From Apostichopus japonicus (lineage: Eukaryota; Echinodermata; Holothuroidea; Aspidochirotida; Stichopodidae): DNA of 64,000 nt. The notes under the pieces were generated by a model. The model saw only the letters and a list, made by a program, of their open reading frames with translations, did no database searches and was not told the origin of the DNA. A program made the translations under genes and the position numbers. Shown here piece by piece: positions 27,501 to 39,500 of the stretch (within the stretch, counting starts at the first letter, position 1; each line of letters begins with the position of its first letter). The DNA lies in assembly GCF_037975245.1 (NCBI RefSeq), contig NC_092563.1, forward strand, positions 19,174,094-19,238,093, given 5' to 3'.

Positions 27501-30500
27501 ATTTATGTTTAACATCCATTCTGCAATTATTGAGCTGGGTTTGACAAAAAATGTAAGCATACACTGTTGTGAATCAGCATCAAAATAAGTCATCCTATGT
27601 ATATCTTGCAGACTAAAAAAAATCCAAGATTAAATACCAAGGAAATAGTGTTGAGAAATATTGTCATTGCATTAAATTCAAATTCAGCAATTACTAAGCC
27701 AGGTTTGAAACAAATTGGAATTATTCAATTTTAATTGTGATATCATTAAGGATTAGCTTGTCCTTTACAATATGTTACCATTGCAGAAGCATCATTGACA
27801 TATCATGTAAGAAGAGAAGGTTAATTAACACAATTACTGCTGAAGCATGAACAGTGATGAATCAACAGGAAAAACTCTGTCAGTAATTTTTGCAGACAGA
27901 AAGAAAGTCAAGATAGCAACCAAGAAATAAATGTTAAGATATATCGCCAATGGAATAAATAAATATCCACATAATATCAGCCAGACTTGTACTTGACAGC
28001 AAAATCATTAAGGGAATACTATATCTTTAAACCTTTGCACCTATTTCAGTACACAGGGTAAAAGTAAGAGTTGGGGACATTCACCTCCAAACCGTGCCTG
28101 AGAACCCTCATCGAGGACTTTGGTCCTCGTCCGCACGCTACATACAGCTGTGGAGTGTCCTCATTGGCCAAATCAGCAATCTGTGAAGTGAAAATCAAAC
28201 CACATTACTATAGTAGCATTCATAATAATTATTTGAATACTCCTCCTAGAACCACTACTAATGAATACTCAACTTTTTAACGTATATCTATTTATTATTT
28301 CACAAAATAAACTTAAAACTTGGACAGAAAACACCCTCAAATTAATATATATTTAAGGAGGTTCCTTCAATTAATATTTATTCATGAAAATCTGTCATGT
28401 GAGACTTGCAAAGTTCTCTCCAACAAATCTCTGAATTTAACAATGTTCTGTGATGTCTTGGACCACATGAACCCTGTGCTTACTTGAAGAGTTATCATTC
28501 TCTTAGATAAATATCATTAATTGTTACCTTACTAGGGCTGTGTCATTCCGGTCAATTCACTAACCGGTTAACCGTTTCTATTAACCGAACGGTTAACGTT
28601 TAAACGTAACCCGTGTTGTTGCCTCAAAATAAGAGCCGAAAATCAGAGTTATATAGCTCAGATTATAATTCCGAAAGAGCGCCACCACTTTTGATGCGGA
28701 AGTACATTCTCAAAATAGCGCTGCAAGTATCGTTTTTTCGTAACGCGTATGTCAAGAATTTGGTTGTATTTGCTTAGTTTTGACGATCGTTGCATTGAAA
28801 AAGACGAATCGCGCGTTTTCATGAAGTTTTCTCTTTCAGTTCATCGGTAACTGTTACAGAGATATTTGAAGCAAATATTTCTTCGTTAATTGCGTAGCCC
28901 CTACTGTAATAGCGCAGGCATTGTATGGCAGTTATAAGCCTAATATTACTAGGCCTACTTAATATTGGCATTGTGTATTGAAGTTCGCGATCATATGGAG
29001 TGTTAGACTACAAGGCCAGCTAGGCCAAGGTTAGGAATGTCGGTTGCTAGGAAGCGATTACTACAGAAGTGTACGGTAGTAGGGCTAGGCCTACGCAATT
29101 ACAAGTACAACAATGGGTCACAGATATATTGAATTTGTGCATTGTGGCGGGGTAGGCAGAGGGTAGGGGGTAAGTGTGGAAAACATTGTAAAATTTCCCG
29201 CGAACACCCTGTCGATTTCCCGGCGGAGTTCGCGCAGCAAACACAATTAGCACGCGTAGCATAATGGCGTGGGGTAGTCCCCCGGTGGGGTCATGTGGTG
29301 GAACCCCTTGTGGGGGTCCAGGGGTTAACGCCCCGGAAAATTTGGCGCGTCTGGCGATAAAATATTCGCAGCTGTGGATGCAAAATACTGACAACTTTTT
29401 TAATTTAAATTGTCACGAAACTGATGAAAATTTTGAAATGACAAGTTACAGTAGCCATATTTTGTTATAAAATGAAAAGAGATCTATCTGTCTTACAATC
29501 AGTGTTCGATTTTTCCGGTATCGCATCGCAAAATGCGATCCAACACGACAAACTTGCGAGACGTTTCCAAATCAGCATCGCACATTGTGCCGATTTGTGC
29601 GATACAATTTCCTAGTCAGATTTGGGAGCAAACACTCAAACCTTAACTTACGAACTGTCGATCACAATGTAGAAGTTATAATTTATTGAGTTTATACTCA
29701 ATGTACAACTTATTCACTTGACCGTATAGCGAAAAAAAAACCTGAAAAAATAATATCCTACCATAGTTAAGTGTAAAGCAAATAGCCTAACCACCTCGGC
29801 GGTTACGGATCTCACGTAACTAAAAGGTTCCCTGGCAACGTGCCAAAAAATGTTAACAAACAGGTGTTACACAGGGGATGAGCTCACAGTTGTTGGGAAG
29901 GTACCTGGGCAAATTCGCAGCACATGTACCGTGGTACAGTAGTTGGGTATAGGGTTAAACGCATAGTGCACGCTATTCATTGTTAGGCAGTCTAGAAACG
30001 GGGCTTTGCTGAACGTTGTTTGTTTCATAATATCGGAAGTTTTGTAAGTTGCACTTTTTAAAGATTGAAAGACAGATTAAATGTCTTTTCATTTTATAAC
30101 ATAATATAGCTACTTTAACTTGTGACTTTAAAATTTTCATCAGTTTCGTGACAATTTAAAAAAAAAAAAAGTTGTCAGTATTTTGCATCCTCAACTGCGA
30201 ATTTTTTCATCGCCAGACATCGCAAAAAATGACAACAATTTTCGGGGGCTTTCGCACTCAGGATCACGAGGGGTTCTCCCCCATGACCCCACCATAGCCC
30301 TAAGACGGGCCCCTGGACACCACGCCTTTATGCTCGCACGTAACGCGTGCTAGGTCGGCGAACACCGGCGGGAAATCGGCAGTGTGTTCGCGGGAAATTG
30401 AACAAGGTTTTCCAACACTGCTGAACTGTGCAGTTACTGTATGCATCATGTTCAAGGTCTTCACGGAGGCCTTTGAGGAAATGAATGGTTAGTACAGTGT

Positions 30501-33500
30501 ATATATGCTGCACTAATGCTGTGTGTAGGCCAAGGTTCACGAAGGTCATTGGTTATATTCGCGCTGTAGACGTGTTTTTAGATGTTACGGAGAGTCAGGT
30601 TTCCATGAATATTAATCGAAAATGAATCTGAGTTTAACTGACGCTAAAGAAATGGATCGTCTGGGGCAGATTAACAAATCATTGCAAGTATAAATAAGTA
30701 CAGGTAGCTCTGCTGTTAAAAAGAAAAGTTCAATATCGGTTTGCTGTTATCGGCAATTAGGCAAAATTTTACCGATACCGATATTCTGCCGATATTGCAA
30801 ATATCGGCCGATACCGATATTGAAAACGATTATCGTAGCAACACTAGTATAAATAATAATAATAAACAAAAATTTTCTAGTTAATACATTGATCGCCAAC
30901 ATTTGGTCCGTTTTGTGGTAATTTCAAAACTGCTATTCAATATTGGGGAACTGCTATGCAACAAAAATATTGTATAGCAAGTGTCGAAATTTGTTGCTAT
31001 GCAATTTTTTGGCCATAAGTCGAACACTGCTTACAATCATTAAAAAGTTAAACTTAAAAAAACATGCGATTTTATGAAACAACGTTCGGCAAAGCCCCAT
31101 TCCTAGACTGCCTAACAATTGCTTGCACTATACTACAACTACGGTAGGCTACATTTTCCAAGGTACCTTGCCAAACAACTGTGAGCTCATCCCCTGTCTA
31201 ACACCTGTTGTTAACAATTTTTTGGCATGTTGCCAAGGAACGTTTCATGGTCTAGAATTAATAAGGTCAGTCAGTAAAGGTTCGGTTAAGTTATGAGAAT
31301 TATTATCTTAGACGTTTAAGAAAAGTAGGTAAAATATGATCCCCGTAACAGCTAGGTAAGTAAAACAGGCAACTGACTCCTCCGCATGAACAAGACAATC
31401 TATTCCACATGATACATGAAAGTAAACCTTGTAATCACATGTTTAAGGCCACTTGGCATGATTAACTAAATGCTTAATATTGTTTCCATGTTCTTGTAGA
31501 AAACGTAAACTTCGCAATATACAATTAGTTGTGTTTTTGTAGTTACGTGAGATCCGTAACCGACGAGGTGGTTAGGCTATTTGCTATACACTAAACTATG
31601 GTAGGATATTATTTTCTCCGCAATTTTGGAAATTCTAGAAAATACTTTTTCGCCGCTTAACAGCAGATGTGTTCTTACGTTTTATTCATAATTGGGTGTA
31701 CTAGAGCCTTGTTTACATGACATTAGTTGCATTTAGCACGATATGCCAGTTTCGCTTGAATTTTTCGAAAGTTTTTTGCTCGATCTTTCGTCTAATTTGA
31801 AAGGTGTACCAACTTACTTTTCGTACACAATTGCTTATTTCTCTACTGAGTTTCAGAGTTTTTTTTACAGTCAAGTGTATACGTTGTGCATTGAGTATAA
31901 ACTTATCGCGAATGCAAGAAAACGATGCGGGGATTTCCAGCAGACAAATGTTTTGTGGGATTACTGAGTCTGTTGAATGGAATCCCGCACCTTAGAGGGA
32001 ACACTGAACTGAAATTACATCATAATAAAGAAAACGTTTACTGCTTAAATACAATATAAATTTGAAAGGATTAGATGCAGACTCGCCACGTTGTCGAACG
32101 GGGTAACAATAGGCGCTTCACGGGTCGCATACCGCTTGGTAATCCCTTCAATCGTACCGCCAATCTTAAAAAATTTTTGTATGGATGCGTGATAAAGTTT
32201 GCAAATTGTTACGTGATTTTCGGCAAGCAAATGTTGCGGTCTATTTCGGGAATAAAGTGATGTGAAGACGCGCCGTTGCGACTGCGTAATTGGCATTACA
32301 AAAACGGTTAAACTTATACGATGTACGGCGGACGTTTATCCGGCCGTTCGGTCGGTTAACCGGTTAACCGTTTAACCGTTACAGCCCTATACCTTACAGA
32401 TGTGAGTTCTACATAGTGTGTTGAGGCTATGGTAGTCATTAGTTTGATATCTGTCTTTTATTTGCTATCATAGACACATTTAAAATGTGACCATCACCAC
32501 ACTAACATGCCACATAGACACCACTTTTTTCATTCACAGCAGTCAAACTCCATTCATTCAAAGCCAAGGATAAGCAATTTTATCATCAAAAGTTTTGCAG
32601 GGATTGTCCACAATATTTCATCGTTTACTTTGTGCCAGCCATCGATGAGGGGTCTTGATTCATTCCTTATTTCCAGCCAATGAAAAAATGACACTTACGG
32701 TACAGTTGAGGATGGGTGACAAACTTTCCAGTTGATCAACTTCCACCAAATTTCTGAGAGGCCTGGGAGCAAAAAAGAAGGTTTCTCCTTCCTCGAGATG
32801 AGTGGCGCTGCTGAATTCTTGCTCGTCGTCGTCATCACCGAGATGAGCGATTTGGTAGAGGTAGCTGAGGGAAGGATTGAAGGGAAAGGATTAAAGGAAA
32901 GATTAAAGGAAAGGATTAAAGGGAAGGATTGAAGGAAAGGTTTAAAGGGAAGGATTAAAGGAAAGGATTAAAGGGGAAGGATTAAAGGAAAGGATTAAAG
33001 GGAAGGATTTAAGGAAAAGATTAAAGGGGAAGGATTAAAGGAAAGGATTGAAGGGAAGGATTTAAGGAAAGGATTAAAGGGGAAGGATTAAAGGGAAGGA
33101 TTGAAGGGAAGAATTTAAGGAAAGGATGAAAGGGAAGGATTGAAGGAAAGGATTAAAAGAAAGGATTAAATGGAAAGGATTAAGGGAAAGATTACAGTGG
33201 CTGAAGTTTTCTACATCTTTAGCTTAAAACCACATCCTCCACTTTTCTAAGATATATATGATTTTATCTAATTTCCGAGATATTTTGTGAATTGCAACAG
33301 CAGAACAAATGCCATCATTGCAATTGACCTCAAAAAAGTTTTTTGTTTTTGCCATACAATATTTTAATCATTATTACATAGATAAAAGTGATATTTCTAG
33401 CAAAAGCTTGATTTTTCTCTACAAGAGAAGAAAAATCTAACAATGGATGTTTCACACCATAAAAAATGTAATTGGTTTATTGAGAAATTTTGTAATGATT

Positions 33501-36500
33501 GCATGTTCTGCTAAATAGAGAATCACAAAATGAACAGATATTTATTTTCAAATAATATTCCTTATATCAAAAATATTAATCTACTGCCATACTTTCTGAC
33601 ATCGTAACATTAACTAACAATGCAAGACAAGCCCAACATTGAAATGCATCCATACAGGTATCTGTTCAAACCTACAATGGTGTCATACAACTATTGAAGT
33701 GCACTTCATCAAAGACTTCAAACCAGTTTCCAAATCTGATCCCATTTTGCCCCTTTTCATTATTGCTCTGCTCAATTTTCATACATATCCACACACCATT
33801 CTTTTCTTACCGATCAACACTATCAGAGTTAATATTTAAAAGTGTTGTATCATTATCTAAACAATCATCTACACAATCATCTACACAATCACAATCACGA
33901 GCTTTTGGCCACACATTGCATTCCTAGCGATTTCATTAACTTTAGCTCTCCAAAGAAAACAAAATCAACAAATCATGATGGGCTTGGATCAGGAGATTCG
34001 TCATCAAGAGTATTGCAGATAAAACCCGAAATATCTTCATCATTTCCAAGACACTATTGTAATAATATCCCACCAAGCATAACCATTGTACTGACACTGA
34101 CACTGCGTAGGGTTTACAACTGCATGCAGACTATACAAGATACTCAACTGTTTAGCACAGAGTTCAATACATACTATTGCTTGAGCCAATGTTTGTGTGA
34201 ATACCAACTGTTTCCCAGCAATATGCAGCACTCAAAGGTTTGACTTCAAGCCATAACAAATAAGTATCCCATCATCATTTGTTTTGCTTTACAAATATTT
34301 TAATCCTTAATACACAGATGCAAGTAATATTTCTAGCAAAATCTTGCTTTTTCTCATACAAGAGAAGAAAAATGTACCAATGGATGTTTCAAACCATCAG
34401 ATAATAAAAAAATTTTATTGGTTTATTGAGAAGTTTTGTAATGATTGCATGTTCTGCAAAAAAGAGAAACACAAAATGAACAGATATTTATTACCAAATA
34501 TTTATTACCAAATTTATTACATCAAAATGCATATTAACCAACTGTAATACTTTCTGACATTATAACATTAACTAACAACAGGGATGTAAGTGCAGCCAAA
34601 AAAAAAACCTGGAAAACTATTCGGAGAAAGCCGTCCTAACACATCCTACTCCTAGCTCTGAATACTTACGCACTATCGTTATGTTAGGCTAGCTCAAAAG
34701 TATTAGCGCTAACACATTCTACCCCTTGTTCTGACTACTTACACACTATCGTTATGTTAGGCTAGCTCCAAGTAACGAATACGTCGCAGCGAAATCCGGA
34801 ATAAAAAACAGTCTCACATTTGAAAGCGATCACGAATATCGACTATCATATGCGTATCCCGTAGATTTAGGCGCTCACAAATATCACAAGCGTTAATTCC
34901 AAAACTTATGTCGAGCACCAGCAGTTACGAATCAACGTGAATTAGGCAAGGTTTTTCAACGACAGAAATGAGCTATGGCGATTTGAAGTTCGCACGTACG
35001 CAACGATGTTCACATGGCACACACAATGTTGTACAGTGCAATGCGATGTGTAACAGGAAATGGTATTTTGCTTGATCGATGAGTGAAAATTGAAGTTAGC
35101 TTGCTACAACGGGCCAGGCATTTTTGCCGCGTTGTGTCTTCGATATTTGTACAATTTTGTGGAACTTTATCGGAATTAAAAAAAAAACAGATTTCCGTAA
35201 AAATACGGAAGACTTACATCCCTGTAACAAAGCAAGACAAGCCCGACATTGAAATGCACCCATAAAGGTATCTGTTCGAACCTATGATGGTGTCATACAA
35301 CTATTGTCTCTTTTGTACAACGGTGTTATCACATTCAGCTTTTCCCCTCATCCATACAAAACTACAAAATATTATCTTTAAAACTCAAAACCAAAAAATT
35401 GGTTCATTGTTCCATACACTGAAGTAATTAATGAAAAACAAGCTGAAATTATTCAAATATGATTCCTGTCACAGCTGTTGTACAATTCATGTCCATAAGT
35501 CTTCTTTAGCTAATAACAGATGGCTTTAGTTCAATCCTTACATAGATGCAGCATGTAATAACACAGAGTGGGTCACATTTAAATGGTATTGTAGGAATGA
35601 AGCTCACTACTTACTGATTGCCAAACTCTGCAGCAATGAAGAGGAACCCCGTCTTGAGTACATTCATGGTGGTCGCCACGGGCACCGTGTCAAAATACTT
35701 CATCCTCACCTCCGTGACCATGTCTTCATCCGTCTCCAAGGTGATTTTGAAGAGGTCTCCTTGCTCCGTTTGAGCCAGGAAGAAGAACATGGACTGAAAT
35801 AAAACATTAAAATTAGGTTAAGAACATCTTTTTCAACACAAAGTTCATCACCACCATTAGCTAATTCAAACGACCACGAGATCACTTGCAGCATCATGAA
35901 GATATATACTTTCAATTCTACGAACTGTCTAATTTCATGAAGAATGAGGGGGGAGGGGAGGAGAGGTAGGGATGTGATTATACGACCTGTAGTACTACCA
36001 AATGAAATGCATACATTTCCATAGAAAGGATGTTAATGACATATTTCTGCAGTTGGTTTCCATTGGTAACTGCTTCACTTGTCAAATATTTCATCAAGTC
36101 CTATGCATTATTTAAAATAAAGGAACAAAAGAATATTTTACATATTTAAATGACAAATGTCCCTGGCCAGGTTACCCTACTGGCCAGGTTATCCTAAGTG
36201 TGCCAGTAACCTTACCTTGGTTTTGTGAGTTGTGCTGCAGACAAATATCATACCCCTCTCTGGATCGTCTAGATCATTCTGTTTGAGAGAGGAAATGCCT
36301 TGAAACAATTACATGTGAAGAAACGAGAAAACAATCGACAAACTTCATCCCCAAGGGGAGAGATGGAACCATTTAATTTGATCCCATTATCAATTATTGA
36401 AACTTTTATGTGGTTTCATGTTCTTAATTAAATAAAGTCTATCCATCTACCAAGCTACAATTGATAAAGCCCCTTGAAGTAAACGATGCATGATTTGTAT

Positions 36501-39500
36501 GCTACTACTGTAGTCAAGTTACAAAACTCTTAGTACCTTAAAGAGGTAGCTACATTATTTATGATAACTGCTGTCTCAATGTGAAATCACTGTCTGCCAA
36601 GTTGGTCATTTTCTATCGTAACCAGCAATACCATGTATGCAAAGACAAAAGGATTCCTAATTACTTTGAACTTAATGTCTGGCGCAGGGAATCATTTAGA
36701 TTCCACATTTTGTGTAGCAGTTTTGAAGCCTCCAAGGTTCGTCTCTCATAACATACTATGGTTCCAGTTAAAACACGGATATACTTCTTTACTGTCCTTG
36801 AGAGAAAATCAACCAAATTTACCCTTCTTCTTGGAATTGGCATTCTTATATCCGGCTGGTCTCCAAGATTCTTGTATGTGATGTAATTCTCTGAACACAC
36901 CAGGACTCCACTTGGACCATCACTACCACCAGGAACTGCAAGGTTTGACGAGAAAAAAAAAATCCAAGGATCAGGTAAACCAGCTCCTTGGCTTGAAAAC
37001 TTGAGTTGTAACGAGGAAGTGACCCCTCTATTGGCAGACAATGTACAGATTTTTGGACGATATCAGAAAGGCATTGCAATGGGACATCTGTATGGAGCAA
37101 ACACTACATCATAACGGTACGAAGAAACAATTCAACAGGATTCTATACCTTGATGTTTGAATGAGATTCTTTCACTTCCATCTCCATCTAGGTTATTAGT
37201 ACAGACAGGCAGCCTGAAATATCTTGGTGTTCACATTTTGTGTAGAGGGTTTTCAAGGCTCTGGATTTATGTCTCTTACATAATAGTATGGTATCTGTTT
37301 ACAGAATCTGCTCATAAATCTTTGCACTTGTACAGAAATTGCTTGTATGGAAAGTGCTATGCGATGCTCCATAAATTATTACCTAGGCAGCTCTTGGATC
37401 AGAATTTATATTCCAGATTTACATCACTCTTATTCAGATGAAGCGCGAACTGGAAGTATTTCATCATGTCCAATTGCTTGAAGGAACGATTCTCAACTCC
37501 CATCGAGTTGTTGAAAGTTTACAAAATTAAGGCAAGACCTGTGCTACACTGCTAAGTGGCTGCCACTCTAATCCTGCCTGGGGTACTAACTGTTTTCAAT
37601 GGCTATTGTTTACCGAGCTCTTTCTTCTTTACTTTTGATGGAAACAACTTTCATGGATTAAGTAAGGTAATGCCCATTTCCGCATCTTACCTGCGATGAG
37701 GAAGTTTCCGTGTTCTTCTAAAGGCTCGCTGTACTTGCGGACGACGTGGTTGAGGCCGAGGTCCAGCTCGTAGTAGGTGAGCAGCTGAGAGGTGTTCTGT
37801 GCTCCTTCTCCTGTGGGATCACTGTCTGCCTCCTGCAAACAATAGCAAGCAGCATGAACAACAATAGATAAATTCAAACAATAGCAACCAGCATGAACAA
37901 CAATAGCAACCAGCATGAACAACAATAGATCAATTCAAATTATGCAAGACAGCAGCACATTTAGTTCTGAAACATTAACATGGTTCATGTGAGGTTTGCA
38001 CAGCAAAATGAAGACTGAATGTTCAGAAAACATGGAAGAAAAGGAAAACCAAGACTTTACAAGACTTAGTGAGGACCTACCACAAAATCAACTTGCATTC
38101 CATGCTGAAATTCAGAGTAACCTTTAGTGCCAATTTTGACAGGATTGACCGGTGGGCTATTAAATGCCCTTATTTCTCAAACTACTTTCTTCTGAAAACT
38201 CCCATCTGATTCAAAATAAGTAATCATCACACTTGTATTAACAAAACATATAGATGGAACAAAACTTGAAACTTGCCTCATAATCAAACTCGAGACAGGC
38301 GAACATGGGGTTCTCAAAACCAACATCGACTCCGACGATATGAAAAGAGAAAGTACTGGATTTGTGGGCTTCTAGAGGGGAAGATATGGTCAACCTGGCC
38401 TGGGCATCCCTGTTGAGGATGTACACAAGTTTCTGTTTCTCGATGGCACCGACCATGAAGGCACGACCCTTGGGGTCCACGGCTAGGAACTGACCAGGGA
38501 CGATTCTACGACAACCACTCTTCCCAAACGTCTCTTGATGTACCTGTCGGTCAGTGAAAACCATGATTATTGTTGCTAGAGCATATATACAGCCTTAATC
38601 AGTGAATGAAATTATCTGCCTAATTAATGTATGCAAGGATTTGAAAATGGAATACCCAAGTTATTCACTATTTTCTTTCCGTTTAAGCATAAGAACACTT
38701 AAAAGTAATCTGAAGGCTGAATGCAAAAAAAAATTAAATATTTAAGTGGTTGTGAAAGTTCCAGTTTAGAAACTCAATTATTTTTCAAGTGCCCTTACAC
38801 AGTGCTTTATGACTTTTAAAACAAGAGTAAGGTATCACTTGATCATACAGAAAATAAAATGATCGCTGAAATCTGATGTCGCAAAAGCCTCTACATAAAA
38901 GCAAAGTTGTTCAAAAAGGAGCCAGCAATACACAACCTTACTTGACCTCATTTACTTAAAAAAAAAAAAAAACTTATAAGGACAGATTGTGGACTTCAAG
39001 AAGAAACATACTTCTCTCTCATTCTTCATTAGTGGAAAAAGGCTCTTCTGTAGAAATGGGGCAGCTTACAATTAACTTAACGATACACCACCAATACTTG
39101 GATCAGAATTTATATTCCAGATTTACATCATTATTTTTCAGATGAAGCGCGAACTGGTAGTATTCATCATGTCCAAGGATATGGTATTTACCTCATTCTG
39201 TACTAAAGTAACCTCTTAATAAAACCTGAACTGATGAAGGGGAGGCGGGGGGGGGGAGGAGGAGATGACAGGAAAGACAGACAGAAAGACTGATCCATAA
39301 CCTTGGCAACATGCTACCAACAGCTCCTAGAGTTTAAACAAGACAAGATTATGGCCACCCACTCCGTGTGCTTCTGGACAGGGCGGTGATCCATCAAAGT
39401 GGTAGGTTGTGGTTGCCATTGGCCTGTACAAATCGACAATCCTCCTCATTTATTCCACAATGCATAAAACTTCATAACTTAAAATTCAAAGGCTAGTGCT

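Larger units (their letters stand above)
18726..28180 (-). other. SF3B3: SF3B3 coding exons 9-17 (residues 412-764)
   Basis: Exons: 9, 28180-28085; 10, 27318-27246; 11, 24070-23919; 12, 23131-23027; 13, 21671-21621; 14, 21411-21256; 15, 20947-20798; 16, 19604-19482; 17, 18880-18726. They encode the middle of the propeller scaffold, including [38 protein letters not shown] and [16 protein letters not shown]. The 3' end and donor of exon 12 are repeated seven more times in the following intron. Intron 8, upstream of exon 9, contains the nested hAT elements. Confidence 0.93.

Noticed and set aside
29047-29470. Possible coding capacity of the hAT elements
   Set aside because: Open frames of 68 and 115 codons overlap inverted repeat sequence and lack any transposase motif.
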